Both the position numbers and the translations under genes were made by a program. Shown piece by piece: positions 55,888-64,000 of a stretch of DNA of 64,000 bases (position 1 is its first letter; each line of letters opens with the position of its first letter). Origin of the DNA: JAGXKT01 sp964531695 (GTDB lineage: Bacteria; Planctomycetota; Phycisphaerae; SM23-33); contig CAZHEH010000005.1 in NCBI GenBank assembly GCA_964531695.1, positions 1-64,000 on the forward strand. The letters run 5' to 3'. The notes under the pieces are model-generated. The model saw nothing but the letters and a program-made list of their open reading frames with translations, searched no databases and was not told the origin of the DNA.

Positions 55888-56781
55888 ATGAAGAACACCG
55901 CCCTGCTGACCACGTCCGTGGGCAACTACCCGAAGCGTTCGGGCAAGGTCCGCGATCTGTACGAAATGCCGAACCGCCTGCTCATGGTCGCCACCGACCG
56001 CATCAGCGCCTACGACGTCGTGATGCCCAACGGCATCCCCGACAAAGGCCGCGTCCTGACGCAGATCAGCGTGTTCTGGTTCGACCAGCTGCGGAATGTC
56101 ACGCCGAACCACTTCATCTCGGCGGAGCTGTCGGACCTGCCGCAGTCGATCCAGAGCGAGGAACTCGAGGGCCGCTTCATGCTGTGCCGTCAGGCGCAGG
56201 TCGTGCCCATCGAGTGCGTGGTCCGGGGCTACCTCGCCGGCAGCGGCTGGCGGGAGTACAAGGAAGGCGGCACGGTCTGCGGCATCGAGCTGCCCAAGAA
56301 GCTCAAGCGGGCGGGCAAGCTGCCCGAGCCGATCTTCACGCCCGCGACGAAGGCCGAGGAAGGCCACGACGAGAACATCTCGTTCGAACGGGCCTGCGAG
56401 CTCGTCGGCGAGGAGACGATGTCCGAGCTACGCCGGCTGTCGCTGGAACTGTACGCCAAGGCACGGGACTACGCCGCCGAGCGAGGCATCATCATCGCCG
56501 ACACCAAGTTCGAGTTCGGGCGCGACGAGGACGGCAAGCTGATGCTCATCGACGAGGCCCTGACGCCGGATTCCTCGCGCTTCTGGCCGGCCGATCAGTA
56601 CAAGCCCGGAAAGGCCCAGCCGAGCTTCGACAAGCAGTTCCTGCGAGACTACCTCGACAAGATCAAGTTCGACCGCACGCCGCCCGCGCCGCCCCTGCCG
56701 GCCGAGATCGTCCAGAAGACCCGCCGCAAATACATCGAGGCCTACACCCGCCTGACCGGCAAGGACTTCGCCTGGGATTGA
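55888..56781 (+). CDS. purC: Phosphoribosylaminoimidazole-succinocarboxamide synthase
   Basis: SAICAR synthetase, step 8 of purine synthesis. The 297-residue protein is the longer bacterial/yeast-like form, with RSGKVRDLYE, TDRISAYDVVMP, ECVVRGYLAGSGWREY, IADTKFEFGRD and DEALTPDSSRFWP. Length and motifs are normal. It is convergent with the CPBP protease gene, 6 bases away. Confidence 0.96.
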   Translation: MKNTALLTTSVGNYPKRSGKVRDLYEMPNRLLMVATDRISAYDVVMPNGIPDKGRVLTQISVFWFDQLRNVTPNHFISAELSDLPQSIQSEELEGRFMLCRQAQVVPIECVVRGYLAGSGWREYKEGGTVCGIELPKKLKRAGKLPEPIFTPATKAEEGHDENISFERACELVGEETMSELRRLSLELYAKARDYAAERGIIIADTKFEFGRDEDGKLMLIDEALTPDSSRFWPADQYKPGKAQPSFDKQFLRDYLDKIKFDRTPPAPPLPAEIVQKTRRKYIEAYTRLTGKDFAWD

Positions 56782-56787
56782 CGCCGA

Positions 56788-57522
56788 TCACATGTGATAG
56801 GTGACGGCGTAGATGTTGTAGATCGCGTGCGTCCCGGCCGCGATGCCGTACCCCCGCAGCACGTACACCAACCCCAGGTACACCCCCGCCAACGCGCGGA
56901 AGAACGTGTCGTACCACGGCACCGCCGCCTCGCCCCGCCAGGCCGACACCGGCACGTGATACGCGCTGAAGGCCAGCGCCGCCAGGATGACCGACACGAC
57001 GATCACCGCGTCGCGCTTCAGCTCGAACACGTCCACGAACACGAGCAGCAGCAGGCCGATCAGCACGAGCCGGAAGACGAACTCCTCGTAGACGCCCGCG
57101 CCCACCGCGACGCACAGGCGGCGCGCCGCCTCGGCCGTCGGGCTGCCGCCGCCGGCCTGGTGCGTCCACAACCGCCCCGTGATGTGCCCCATCGCGATCA
57201 GCGGCAGGATGTACACCGCCGACTCGCCCAGCATCCCCCCCAGCACGCGGAGACTGATCCGCCACCGGTCCCCCTGCAGGGCGTGCTGGGCGAGCAGCAC
57301 GGCGAGAATCACCACGGCCGGAAGAAACGGCAGCGTCGCGTTGAAGTAGCCCAGCAGCCGGTCGATGTCGCGCGGAGCGAGCAGGTCGGAGCCGTACACG
57401 GCCGCCCCGACGTGGAAGAACGCCAGCATCGGCAAGATGAAAAGCAGCGATTGGATCGGGCGGAGGGTCTGCCTCGCGTAGGTGTCGTTCCGCCGGATCG
57501 GCAATCGCTCGCGTCGTGTCAT
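56788..57522 (-). CDS. CPBP-family intramembrane glutamic protease
   Basis: A 244-residue membrane protein with eight or so hydrophobic stretches. The Abi/CPBP motifs are all present: EE with the following Arg in GVYEEFVFR, FSAYHVP, and HAIYNIY. Bacterial members are relatives of Rce1-type CAAX proteases; the substrate here is unknown. Start 57522 fits a membrane protein with a short basic N-terminus. The nitroreductase gene is upstream on the same strand. Confidence 0.85.
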   Translation of the reverse strand: MTRRERLPIRRNDTYARQTLRPIQSLLFILPMLAFFHVGAAVYGSDLLAPRDIDRLLGYFNATLPFLPAVVILAVLLAQHALQGDRWRISLRVLGGMLGESAVYILPLIAMGHITGRLWTHQAGGGSPTAEAARRLCVAVGAGVYEEFVFRLVLIGLLLLVFVDVFELKRDAVIVVSVILAALAFSAYHVPVSAWRGEAAVPWYDTFFRALAGVYLGLVYVLRGYGIAAGTHAIYNIYAVTYHM

Positions 57523-57647
57523 GCGCGTATTATGAGGCCGGGCAGCCCCGACGTGCAACGCTCAGGAGAGGTACGCCGGGCCAGTAAGTGGATGCGAGGC
57601 GGCGGGTAACGGACCGCGGCCGGACCCGCAAAAGCGTCTGGCGGACC

Positions 57648-58217
57648 TCAGGTCTCAGATGCCCCGCACTCGCCGGGGCACGGCCCGTCGTAGCGATCCA
57701 CCGCGAAGACCTCGTCCTCCGCCTTGCGGCGGGACGGCTCGACCGGGCGAAGGCCCTCCGGCGCGGCCGGGCGACCCAGCGGCGTCAGGGCCACGACCTT
57801 CACGTCCAGCGGGACGCTGAGCAGTTCCTTCACGGCCGCCTGGTTGAATGCGCCGATCCAGCACGTGCCGAGTCCCTCGGCCGCGGCGGCAAGCGTCAGG
57901 TGATCCAGCGCGATCGCCAAGTCGACGTCGATGCTGGAGCCGTCCCCGCCCATCTTCTTGTAGGCGTCGTCCGCCCGCCCGCAGCCGACGACGATGCATG
58001 GAGCATCGGCCATCCACTCCTGGTTGTTCGCCGCCTCCGCGACGCGCCTGCGCAAGTCCCCGTCCTGCACCCAGATGAACTTCCACGGCTGGAAGTTGCA
58101 GGCCGACGGCGCCAGTCGCAGCGCATCCCGCATCCGCCGGAGCACTCCCGGTTCTATCGGCGTCGATTCGTACTTCCGCACGCTGCGTCGGTTCCGTATG
58201 ACCTCGTGTATGTTCAT
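57648..58217 (-). CDS. Nitroreductase-family flavoprotein
   Basis: A 189-residue FMN-dependent oxidoreductase. It opens with the family signature MNIHEVIRNRRSVRKYESTP, has the SACNFQPWKFIWV segment near 39, and ends after LTPLGRPAAPEG and a Pro/Cys-rich tail. The isoalloxazine-binding Ser/Asn region fits the family. Substrate is unknown; the group includes quinone and nitro reductases. It lies 15 bases after the large secreted-protein gene. Confidence 0.88.
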   Translation of the reverse strand: MNIHEVIRNRRSVRKYESTPIEPGVLRRMRDALRLAPSACNFQPWKFIWVQDGDLRRRVAEAANNQEWMADAPCIVVGCGRADDAYKKMGGDGSSIDVDLAIALDHLTLAAAAEGLGTCWIGAFNQAAVKELLSVPLDVKVVALTPLGRPAAPEGLRPVEPSRRKAEDEVFAVDRYDGPCPGECGASET

Positions 58218-58232
58218 GCCGTGTGTGCCTCG

Positions 58233-60149
58233 CTACTCCTCCATGCGCGCACGCAACGCGCGGATCAGCTCGTCTTCCGTCGGCCGGTTCGGGCCGATCT
58301 CGAACTCCAAGCCCACGTCCGCCTCGAGGACGTGGATCGCACGGCGCGCCGCGGGGGCGCTCGTTGCGCGCGGCTCGACCGGGCTGCTGGCCGGGTCCGG
58401 CGGCAACACCCCCGACCCGAACTCCCCATCGGGCGAGGCCACCTCGCGAATATGGCCGAGGAACACATCGAGTTCGGGCCCGGGCACGATCCGGAACCGG
58501 ATCGTCCGTTTGTCGAGCGTGCCCTCGACGCTCGTGCTGCTCTTGAGCCGCAGCCGAACCCGCCCGAGCGTATCGTCCGGCAGAATCTCCAGCGACCGCA
58601 CCTTGTCCGGCGCGGCCGTGATGGTGCCGTAGGGCGTCTTGACGGTCAGCTCCTTCTCGGCGATGTGCCCGCGGAGGACGTCGTCGTTCTTGAGCGTCAA
58701 CGCCATTTGCGGCGTTTCCTCGATCTCGCCGGGGAAGACGAACCGATGTACGCGCCGCCGGTCCACCCTCAGGGAGCGCCCGACCTTGCAGGCCAGCTCG
58801 ATCTCCTCCGACATCAGCAAGCCGGACAGGATCGAGCCGTTGCGGAACACCGCGCGGTGCAGGCCGCCGTCGGGCGTATCGAGCAGGACGGCCCGCAGAT
58901 GCGCCGGGTCGAGGTCGACGTCGCCACACTGCGTGTGGTACTTGCGCGGGAAGTCCCCTGCCGCGAAGGCCAGCCGCTCGCCCGTACGAAGCACGATCAG
59001 CGGGTCCTTCGGCACGACGTCCTCCGGCCGGGCTTCCGAGATGCGGAACGCCAGCGTCGTGACGCCCTCGGGGGGCAGCTTCATCCTCTCGCCGCCCTCG
59101 CCCTCGAACGCGACCGGCCAGGAGGTCAACCGCCCGACCAGCACCTGCCCGTCGGTCAGGCCGAGCCGCACGCGGTCCTCCTCGACCTTCAGGCCCATGA
59201 CCCGCTCGGCCGGGAAGGCCCGCTCGCCGCCTTCGGTTTCAAGCACGAACCGGTCGCTGACGATCTTGCCCACCATCTCCTCGCCGTCCGCACGGATCAC
59301 GACGTCCGTATCCATGCGGCGCGGCAACTCGAGCGTGCCGAGCGTCAGCATCGTGCCGCGCATGTTCAGCAGGATCGACCGCAGTTCGGGCGGAACCTTC
59401 CGCAACTCGCGGCGCATGTCCAGCTTCGCCAGAAACGCCTGGCCTTGCTCGAAACTGTGACACTGGGCCTGGATCATGCAAAGCGCCACCGTCCGCCTGG
59501 CCGGAACCTTGACGGTCGTCTGGAAGCGAATGTCGTCGCTGCCGGTGGACCATTGCACTCGGGGGCGCACCTTGGCGCCCTCCGAGGAGAACACGTGCAC
59601 CATCGACGGCCGCGACGACCGCCCGCGGTTGTCCGAAGTGACCATTGCCCAGTCTTCTTCGGTCAGGTTCGTCTCGCCGCTGGTCGTGTGCGTGAACTGC
59701 GTCGGACCGCCCATATCCAGACGATGCATGACGTTCAGCGTCTGCGGCTTGCCCGAGGTATTCTCGAAGATGTCGATCCACCGACAGTAGCCGACCCCGT
59801 CCTCCCCGGCGTCTATGTAGATCCGCCGCCAGACGCGCACTTCTCCGCGCGTCCAAGGGCCGATTTCCACCTCGTGCCCGTCCTCGCTCAGCCGCCCTGC
59901 GCCCGAATGGGTCCACTGCTGGCCGTCCACGTGCAGTGTCATCGCCACGTCGTACGCGTCGTTCTTGCCGTCGTTAACCTGCCCGTGGGCGCTGATGTCC
60001 CACAAGAAACCCCGCGCATCCGTCGGGGTCCACATGAAGTTCTGCGCCCGGCCCTCGGGGAGGTGAATCCCCCGGTCCTGCGCACGCGCAGGGCCCGCCA
60101 CGCCGACCGCAAGCAACAGCGCCGTGGATATAGCGACTCTTGTTTTCAT
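58233..60149 (-). CDS. Large secreted protein with six tandem beta-rich units
   Basis: A 638-residue exported protein (signal ISTALLLAVGVAGPARAQ). Residues 45-270 form an N-terminal domain with FLWDISAHGQV, EVEIGPWTRGEVRVW and CRWIDIFENTSG. Residues 282-572 contain six copies of a unit of roughly 45 residues, each with a DG or NG turn, a G and a small strand (for example MALTLKNDDVLRGHIAEKE, then TPYGTITAAPDKVRSLEI). A Pro-rich tail ends it. No enzyme motif. It is a paralogue of the next gene. ATG 60149 follows an AGGA patch. Confidence 0.8.
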   Translation of the reverse strand: MKTRVAISTALLLAVGVAGPARAQDRGIHLPEGRAQNFMWTPTDARGFLWDISAHGQVNDGKNDAYDVAMTLHVDGQQWTHSGAGRLSEDGHEVEIGPWTRGEVRVWRRIYIDAGEDGVGYCRWIDIFENTSGKPQTLNVMHRLDMGGPTQFTHTTSGETNLTEEDWAMVTSDNRGRSSRPSMVHVFSSEGAKVRPRVQWSTGSDDIRFQTTVKVPARRTVALCMIQAQCHSFEQGQAFLAKLDMRRELRKVPPELRSILLNMRGTMLTLGTLELPRRMDTDVVIRADGEEMVGKIVSDRFVLETEGGERAFPAERVMGLKVEEDRVRLGLTDGQVLVGRLTSWPVAFEGEGGERMKLPPEGVTTLAFRISEARPEDVVPKDPLIVLRTGERLAFAAGDFPRKYHTQCGDVDLDPAHLRAVLLDTPDGGLHRAVFRNGSILSGLLMSEEIELACKVGRSLRVDRRRVHRFVFPGEIEETPQMALTLKNDDVLRGHIAEKELTVKTPYGTITAAPDKVRSLEILPDDTLGRVRLRLKSSTSVEGTLDKRTIRFRIVPGPELDVFLGHIREVASPDGEFGSGVLPPDPASSPVEPRATSAPAARRAIHVLEADVGLEFEIGPNRPTEDELIRALRARMEE

Positions 60150-60198
60150 AGGCGTCCTGTCCCCTTCAACCCGCGGCCGGAAGTCACCACAAACGAGT

Positions 60199-60232
60199 CT
60201 CCACACCTTCCAGAACCTCCACACCTTCCAGA
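60199..60232 (-). repeat. Direct repeat of 16 bases
   Basis: CTCCACACCTTCCAGA occurs at 60199-60214 and again at 60217-60232, 18 bases apart. It lies in the short spacer between the two large secreted-protein genes. Confidence 0.9.
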
Positions 60233-60269
60233 TGGATCGGCCCCGTCGATGGCGGCACAGCCATTCCGG

Positions 60270-62336
60270 TCATGCGCCGGCATCGGCATTGGCCTCGATT
60301 GTCTCGATCACCATCTCCAGCCGCTGGCGGACCTCCGGGTCGTCCGTGTTCAGGTAGCCGCGCACCTGCGGCAGAATCACCGCGCCCAGCGCCATGAGCT
60401 TCTCGGTGGCCTCCTGCCGGTCCACGTAGCTCTCGGCCGCCAGCAGCGCGACCAACTCCTGAACGCGGCGGCGAATCTCCTCCGGGAACATCGGCTGGCT
60501 GCGGACGAGCCCTCGGACGAGCCCGGTGTGCAGCTTCAGCTCCGGGCCGGGCAGCAGCTTGACCACCAGCCACTCATCGGCCAGACGGCCGCGGAATCTC
60601 GACTCGCCCCACAACTGGACAATCACGCGGTCCGGGCGGTCCGGATCGAAGGCCACCGCCCGCACGTCCCGCGGTCCGAGCGAGACGGCACCCCACTCGC
60701 TCTCGACCGTCAGCGTCTCCATCGCCAGTCGCCCGTACAACTCGTCACCGTTGACCAGCGTCACGCGCGTCAACGTCGGGTCGCGGACCTGCTCATCGCT
60801 GAATACGATCTGCTCCAGCATCTCGCGCGGCACGGACAGCTTTGAGCCGATTCGGAGGTGCATCTCCAACGTCGTCGGCTCCAGGAACCCCGCCAGGGAG
60901 CCCCCGTTGGTGAACAGGGCCCGGTGCACCCCGTGACCGGCGCTGTCCATCTCGATGGCCTGCATGGCCTCGCCGGCCAAATCCACCGTCCCGTGCCGCG
61001 TCCGGAACGTCAGCCGCGTGGCCTCGGGGTCGAAGGTCAATCGGTCACCGGTTCGCAGCACCGCCGCCGGCCCGGCGAAGGGGATCTCCAGCGGACGCTG
61101 TTCCGACACCCGGAAGGACCATTGCTCGATCTCGTCGAAGGGAACCTCCAGCACCCCGCGGTCGCGGGAGAGTTCGAACCGAAGCACCTGGCCGTCCAGC
61201 GTGCCGGAGATCACCTGCCCGTCGATCGTCAGCACACGCATGCCCTCCCCGCCTTCCTTCGGCATGCGGGCCATGCCGACGACCTCGTCCGCCTGGAGCT
61301 CGACCGTGCCGTAGAACGTCTTGACGGTGAACGTTTCGTTGAGCACGCGCCCGTTCATTGGGTCGCCCTCGGCCGTGCGGACGTTGTCCGACGACTCCGA
61401 CCGTTGGAGCGACACGTCCGCCAAGCTCGTGCCCAGGCCGAAGTTGACGATCATCCGCCGCACGGGCGAAGGCAGGTCCGCGAGCACGTCGTGCGGGTCG
61501 AACTCCTGCATCCGCTTTCGGTGGCGCGAGAGCGAGTGGTCCTGCGACTCGAAGTGGCACAGGATCCGGGTCGAGTGCGCGGGCACCGTGAGCTTCCATT
61601 CCACCCGGATGGCGCTGCCGTGAAAGTTGATCGTCGGCTTCAGCTCGGACCGACGCGCCCGGACGATGTGCAGCAGGCATGGGGTATCGGCCTTGTGGGC
61701 CGTCTCGGTCATGAAGGCCCAGTCATCCTTGCCGATGCCCCCGGGCCCGGAACTGCCGACGCGCGTGCCGATGCCGTAGGGGATGTTACTCTGGTATAGA
61801 ACGCGAACGGTGATATCCCTGCCGGTCGGATTGTCGAATATGTCCAGCCACCGGGCCAACTGGCGGTCCCCGTAGACGCGCACGCGACGATACACCTGCA
61901 ACCCCCGCACGGGGAACGGGCCGATCTCGATCTCGCGCCCGTCGCCGCTGCCCCAGCCCACCGCGTCCGGCGAACGCACTTGCTGCCCGGCGACGTGGCA
62001 GAACATGCCCGAACCGTACGCGTTATTCGTGCCGGACCCGACGGTGCCCCACATCTGGATATCCCAACGAAAGCCGCCGCCGTCCGCCAGCATGTAGTTG
62101 AACCCGATGCGTCGCCTCCTCGGGAGGTGCAGACCGGGAATTGCGTCGTCCAGGTCCCCGCCGGGCCGATGAGGTGGGTCGGCGGGGACGGGGCCCAGGG
62201 CACGGACCGCGCGGCCCCCCCGCACCTCCACCAGTTGAGCGGACGCGACATCGGGAAGGCATGCGAGCAGCCCCGCTGCGCACACCAAAGACGCGGCAAG
62301 CCCCATCACACGCCCGCTTCGGACTATCCTGCTCAT
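60270..62336 (-). CDS. Large secreted protein, paralogue with six beta-rich units and HEAT tail
   Basis: A 688-residue exported protein with a signal sequence (LAASLVCAAGLLACLPDVASA). The first 300 residues match the neighbour in order: GGFRWDIQMWGTV, EIEIGPFPVRGLQVY, ARWLDIFDNPTG. Residues 316-612 hold six units (for example TFYGTVELQADEVVGMA and IGSKLSVPREMLEQIVFSD) aligned with those of the paralogue. Residues 620-688 are a HEAT-like helical end (DRQEATEKLMALGAVILPQV). Start 62336 gives a short cytoplasmic end; a near-consensus promoter lies upstream. Function unknown. Confidence 0.78.
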   Translation of the reverse strand: MSRIVRSGRVMGLAASLVCAAGLLACLPDVASAQLVEVRGGRAVRALGPVPADPPHRPGGDLDDAIPGLHLPRRRRIGFNYMLADGGGFRWDIQMWGTVGSGTNNAYGSGMFCHVAGQQVRSPDAVGWGSGDGREIEIGPFPVRGLQVYRRVRVYGDRQLARWLDIFDNPTGRDITVRVLYQSNIPYGIGTRVGSSGPGGIGKDDWAFMTETAHKADTPCLLHIVRARRSELKPTINFHGSAIRVEWKLTVPAHSTRILCHFESQDHSLSRHRKRMQEFDPHDVLADLPSPVRRMIVNFGLGTSLADVSLQRSESSDNVRTAEGDPMNGRVLNETFTVKTFYGTVELQADEVVGMARMPKEGGEGMRVLTIDGQVISGTLDGQVLRFELSRDRGVLEVPFDEIEQWSFRVSEQRPLEIPFAGPAAVLRTGDRLTFDPEATRLTFRTRHGTVDLAGEAMQAIEMDSAGHGVHRALFTNGGSLAGFLEPTTLEMHLRIGSKLSVPREMLEQIVFSDEQVRDPTLTRVTLVNGDELYGRLAMETLTVESEWGAVSLGPRDVRAVAFDPDRPDRVIVQLWGESRFRGRLADEWLVVKLLPGPELKLHTGLVRGLVRSQPMFPEEIRRRVQELVALLAAESYVDRQEATEKLMALGAVILPQVRGYLNTDDPEVRQRLEMVIETIEANADAGA

Positions 62337-62450
62337 TCCTGCCCCTGTCTTCGCCCGCGCCGCGCGGACCGACGGATTCGTTCTGTCCATGGGACGCGCC
62401 GGAGCGTGCAAAGTTCCGCCGTTTTCCGCCCAGGCCCCGGCATGGCCCGC

Positions 62451-62479
62451 ATTATCGCCCGGAGCACCCGATATTGCAA
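62451..62479 (-). promoter_or_regulatory. Promoter for the 688-residue secreted-protein gene
   Basis: On the minus strand TTGCAA (62474-62479) and GATAAT (62451-62456, 5/6) are 17 bases apart. The -35 TTGCAA is itself a palindrome and is repeated at 62492-62497, where it is the -35 of the divergent hisD promoter. Confidence 0.55.
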
Positions 62480-62491
62480 TGCTTGGGGACG

Positions 62492-62520
62492 TTGCAAAGC
62501 GATTCCACCCAGTCTAGAGT
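62492..62520 (+). promoter_or_regulatory. Promoter for hisD
   Basis: TTGCAA (62492-62497) and TAGAGT (62515-62520) are 17 bases apart, 9 bases before the ATG at 62530, giving a very short leader. It faces away from the promoter of the secreted-protein gene. Confidence 0.5.
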
Positions 62521-62529
62521 ACGCCGATC

Positions 62530-63852
62530 ATGCCCATCGAGATCGTACGAACCGACGCGCCGTTGGCCGATTCCCGCGTGACGGCCCTGCTGGAGACCCT
62601 CCGCGCGGCCGAGCTGACCTCCGGAGACGCCGCGAGCGTCCGGGCGGCCGTCGAGGAAATCCTCGCCGACATCCGCGGCCGTGGGGATGCCGCCCTGGTG
62701 GACTGGGAGCGGAAGCTCGACGCCGCGGAGCTGACGCCCGAGACGCTCCGCGTGCCGGCCGAGCGGATCGAGCAGGCCCATCGCGAGGCGGACGGGGCGT
62801 TCCTGGCGCTGATCCGCCGGGCGGCCGAGAACATCCGCCGCTACCAGGAGTGGATCAAGGTCGAGCCGCCCGACCCGCTTCGCCGGGGGGGCCGGACGTT
62901 GGGGCTGCGCTATACGCCCGTCGAGCGCGTGGGCGTGTACGTGCCGGGCATGCGGGCGCTGTACCCGTCGACCGTTCTGATGACGGTCATCCCCGCGCAG
63001 GTCGCGGGCGTCGGGCGGCTCGCCCTGGCCAGCCCCCCGCGGGCGGATGGGGACGTCGCCCCGCTGGTGCTGGCGCTGGCGGGCGAGCTGGGCGTGGAGG
63101 AGGTCTACCGGCTGGGCGGCGCGGTGGCCGTCGGCGCGTTCGCCGTTGGAACGGACTCCGTGCCGCGGGTGGACCAGGTCGCCGGGCCGGGCAACGCCTA
63201 CGTCGCGGAGGCCAAGCGGCAGGTCTACGGGCGGGTCGGCATCGACTCGATCGCGGGCCCGAGCGAGGTTCTCGTCATCGCGGACGACACGGCCGAGGCG
63301 GCCTGGGTGGCAGCCGACCTGCTCGCCCAGGCGGAGCACGACCCCGGCTCGGCCGTGCTCGTCACGACATCGTCCGAGCTCGCCGAGGCCGTGTCCGGCG
63401 AGATCGACCGCCAGCTCGAGACGCTGGAGCGGGCCGACGCCGCGCGGGCCGGGCTGGCCAGGTACTCGCGCGCGTTCGTCGTGCCGGACCTCGACGCGGC
63501 CTGCGACCTGGCGAACGCCTTCGCGGCCGAGCACTTGCAGATCATCACCTCCGACGACGAGGCGGCGCTGGCACGGGTCCGCAACGCGGGGGCGATCTTC
63601 GTCGGCGGGCACACGCCCGTGCCCGTGGGCGACTACTACGCCGGCCCGTCGCACGTGCTGCCGACCGGGACGACGGCCCGGTTCTTCGGACCGCTGAGCT
63701 GCAACGACTTCCTCAAGCCGTCCAGCGTCGTCCGCTACGATGCCGAGGCCCTCGCCGAGGACGCCGAGGACGTGGCCGACTTCGCCCGGCGCGAAGGCCT
63801 GACGGCCCACGCCGCGGCCGTCGAAAGGCGGCTGAGGGGCACTGAGGGCTGA
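62530..63852 (+). CDS. hisD: Histidinol dehydrogenase
   Basis: Catalyses the last two steps of histidine synthesis with NAD and zinc. The 440-residue protein has GVYVPGMRALYPSTVLM, the VAGPGNAYVAEAKRQVYG segment, the zinc ligands in LAQAEHDPGSAVLV and FAAEHLQI, and GPSHVLPTGTTARFFG. It is complete. No other his genes lie in the window. A purine-rich repeated spacer follows. Confidence 0.97.
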   Translation: MPIEIVRTDAPLADSRVTALLETLRAAELTSGDAASVRAAVEEILADIRGRGDAALVDWERKLDAAELTPETLRVPAERIEQAHREADGAFLALIRRAAENIRRYQEWIKVEPPDPLRRGGRTLGLRYTPVERVGVYVPGMRALYPSTVLMTVIPAQVAGVGRLALASPPRADGDVAPLVLALAGELGVEEVYRLGGAVAVGAFAVGTDSVPRVDQVAGPGNAYVAEAKRQVYGRVGIDSIAGPSEVLVIADDTAEAAWVAADLLAQAEHDPGSAVLVTTSSELAEAVSGEIDRQLETLERADAARAGLARYSRAFVVPDLDAACDLANAFAAEHLQIITSDDEAALARVRNAGAIFVGGHTPVPVGDYYAGPSHVLPTGTTARFFGPLSCNDFLKPSSVVRYDAEALAEDAEDVADFARREGLTAHAAAVERRLRGTEG

Positions 63853-63877
63853 GGACGGAGGGCTGAGGGGGAGGCGA

Positions 63878-64000
63878 GTGGCCGAGAACAATGGAGCGCG
63901 TGGCTTCAAGGCCTTGGTTGCGTGGCAGCGAGCGATGCAGTCAGCGCGAGAGATCTACAAGCTGACGGGCGCGTTCCCCTCCTCGGAACGCTTCGGCCTG
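63878..64000 (+). CDS. Four-helix-bundle (S23/IVS-type) protein, N-terminal part
   Basis: Only the first 41 codons are in the window. The sequence FKALVAWQRAMQSAREIYKL followed by TGAFPSSERFGL is typical of the four-helix-bundle family that includes the protein encoded in 23S rRNA intervening sequences. Start is GTG at 63878 with GGGGGAGG upstream. Whether this copy is associated with an rRNA gene cannot be seen. These proteins often occur as scattered, transferred single genes. Confidence 0.75.
   Translation, partial: MAENNGARGFKALVAWQRAMQSAREIYKLTGAFPSSERFGL

Noticed and set aside
57588..60845. A 1085-codon open frame on the plus strand
   Set aside because: It runs antisense to the nitroreductase and secreted-protein genes. 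Its translation is rich in Arg, His, Leu and Val without any domain, typical of GC-rich antisense frames.

Overview
The window looks like a chromosomal stretch of a high-GC bacterium of the Planctomycetota, probably a Phycisphaerae-like lineage. The 16S 3' end carries the CCTGAGCCTTGTACACAC variant that I associate with planctomycetes. The 16S gene is followed within about 130 bases by a strong hairpin and then an unrelated protein gene instead of 23S (unlinked rRNA genes). Many genes belong to secreted or lipoprotein families of planctomycete flavour. A run of exactly 100 N at 33730-33829 shows that this is a scaffold. There are no insertion sequences, CRISPR arrays or prophage genes, so nearly everything is core housekeeping.

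Layout. 1-391: 16S 3' end, processing-type hairpins, terminator. 447-4675: DUF58 protein, small carbonic-anhydrase-like protein, ferredoxin-domain aldo/keto reductase, O-methyltransferase, LacI regulator. 4842-11365 (minus): rpsU, membrane pyrophosphatase, rsfS, a small unknown, argS and uppP. 11498-14330 (minus): an Lrp-type ligand domain, murI, a HEAT lipoprotein and pgeF in overlapping order. 14566-19591: rsgA, convergent rpoN, then a secreted transglutaminase and a lipoprotein. 19588-24476 (minus): dnaX, ybaB, an EFR1-type flavodoxin/ferredoxin protein and recR, followed by SRP RNA, a SlyD-like FKBP and tRNA-Asp. 24781-27399 (minus): receiver-like protein, groES, groEL, terminator. 27741-34712: two secreted proteins, leuS, two paralogous lipoproteins flanking the gap. 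34745-40089: hemL, gatC, an ATPase, gatA and a thioredoxin-like membrane protein. 40098-44250 (minus): a fatty-acid/polyketide-like cluster. 44428-48620: dapL-type aminotransferase, folK, deoxynucleoside kinase, panC, panD. 48640-56781: an enlarged lgt, a degenerate HtrA/PDZ protein, a TPR/HEAT protein, a KDPG aldolase, a membrane protein, purC. 56788-62336 (minus): CPBP protease, nitroreductase, two large secreted paralogues. 62530-64000: hisD and the start of a four-helix-bundle (S23-type) gene.

Themes. Translation and replication genes (leuS, argS, gatCA, rpsU, rsfS, rsgA, dnaX-ybaB-recR) dominate, with cell-wall functions (murI, pgeF, uppP, lgt) and cofactor synthesis (hemL, folK, panC, panD). 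The most unusual items are: an ATPase gene seated between gatC and gatA with ATGA overlaps on both sides; a prolipoprotein transferase with about 310 extra residues containing a duplicated module; a type II synthase cluster with a ketosynthase and a His-less ketosynthase partner; an A10 slippery run in dnaX with stops close by in both other frames; and a family of secreted proteins built from six collinear copies of a short beta-rich unit.

All assignments come from reading translated sequences and motifs by eye. No database search or structure prediction was run.
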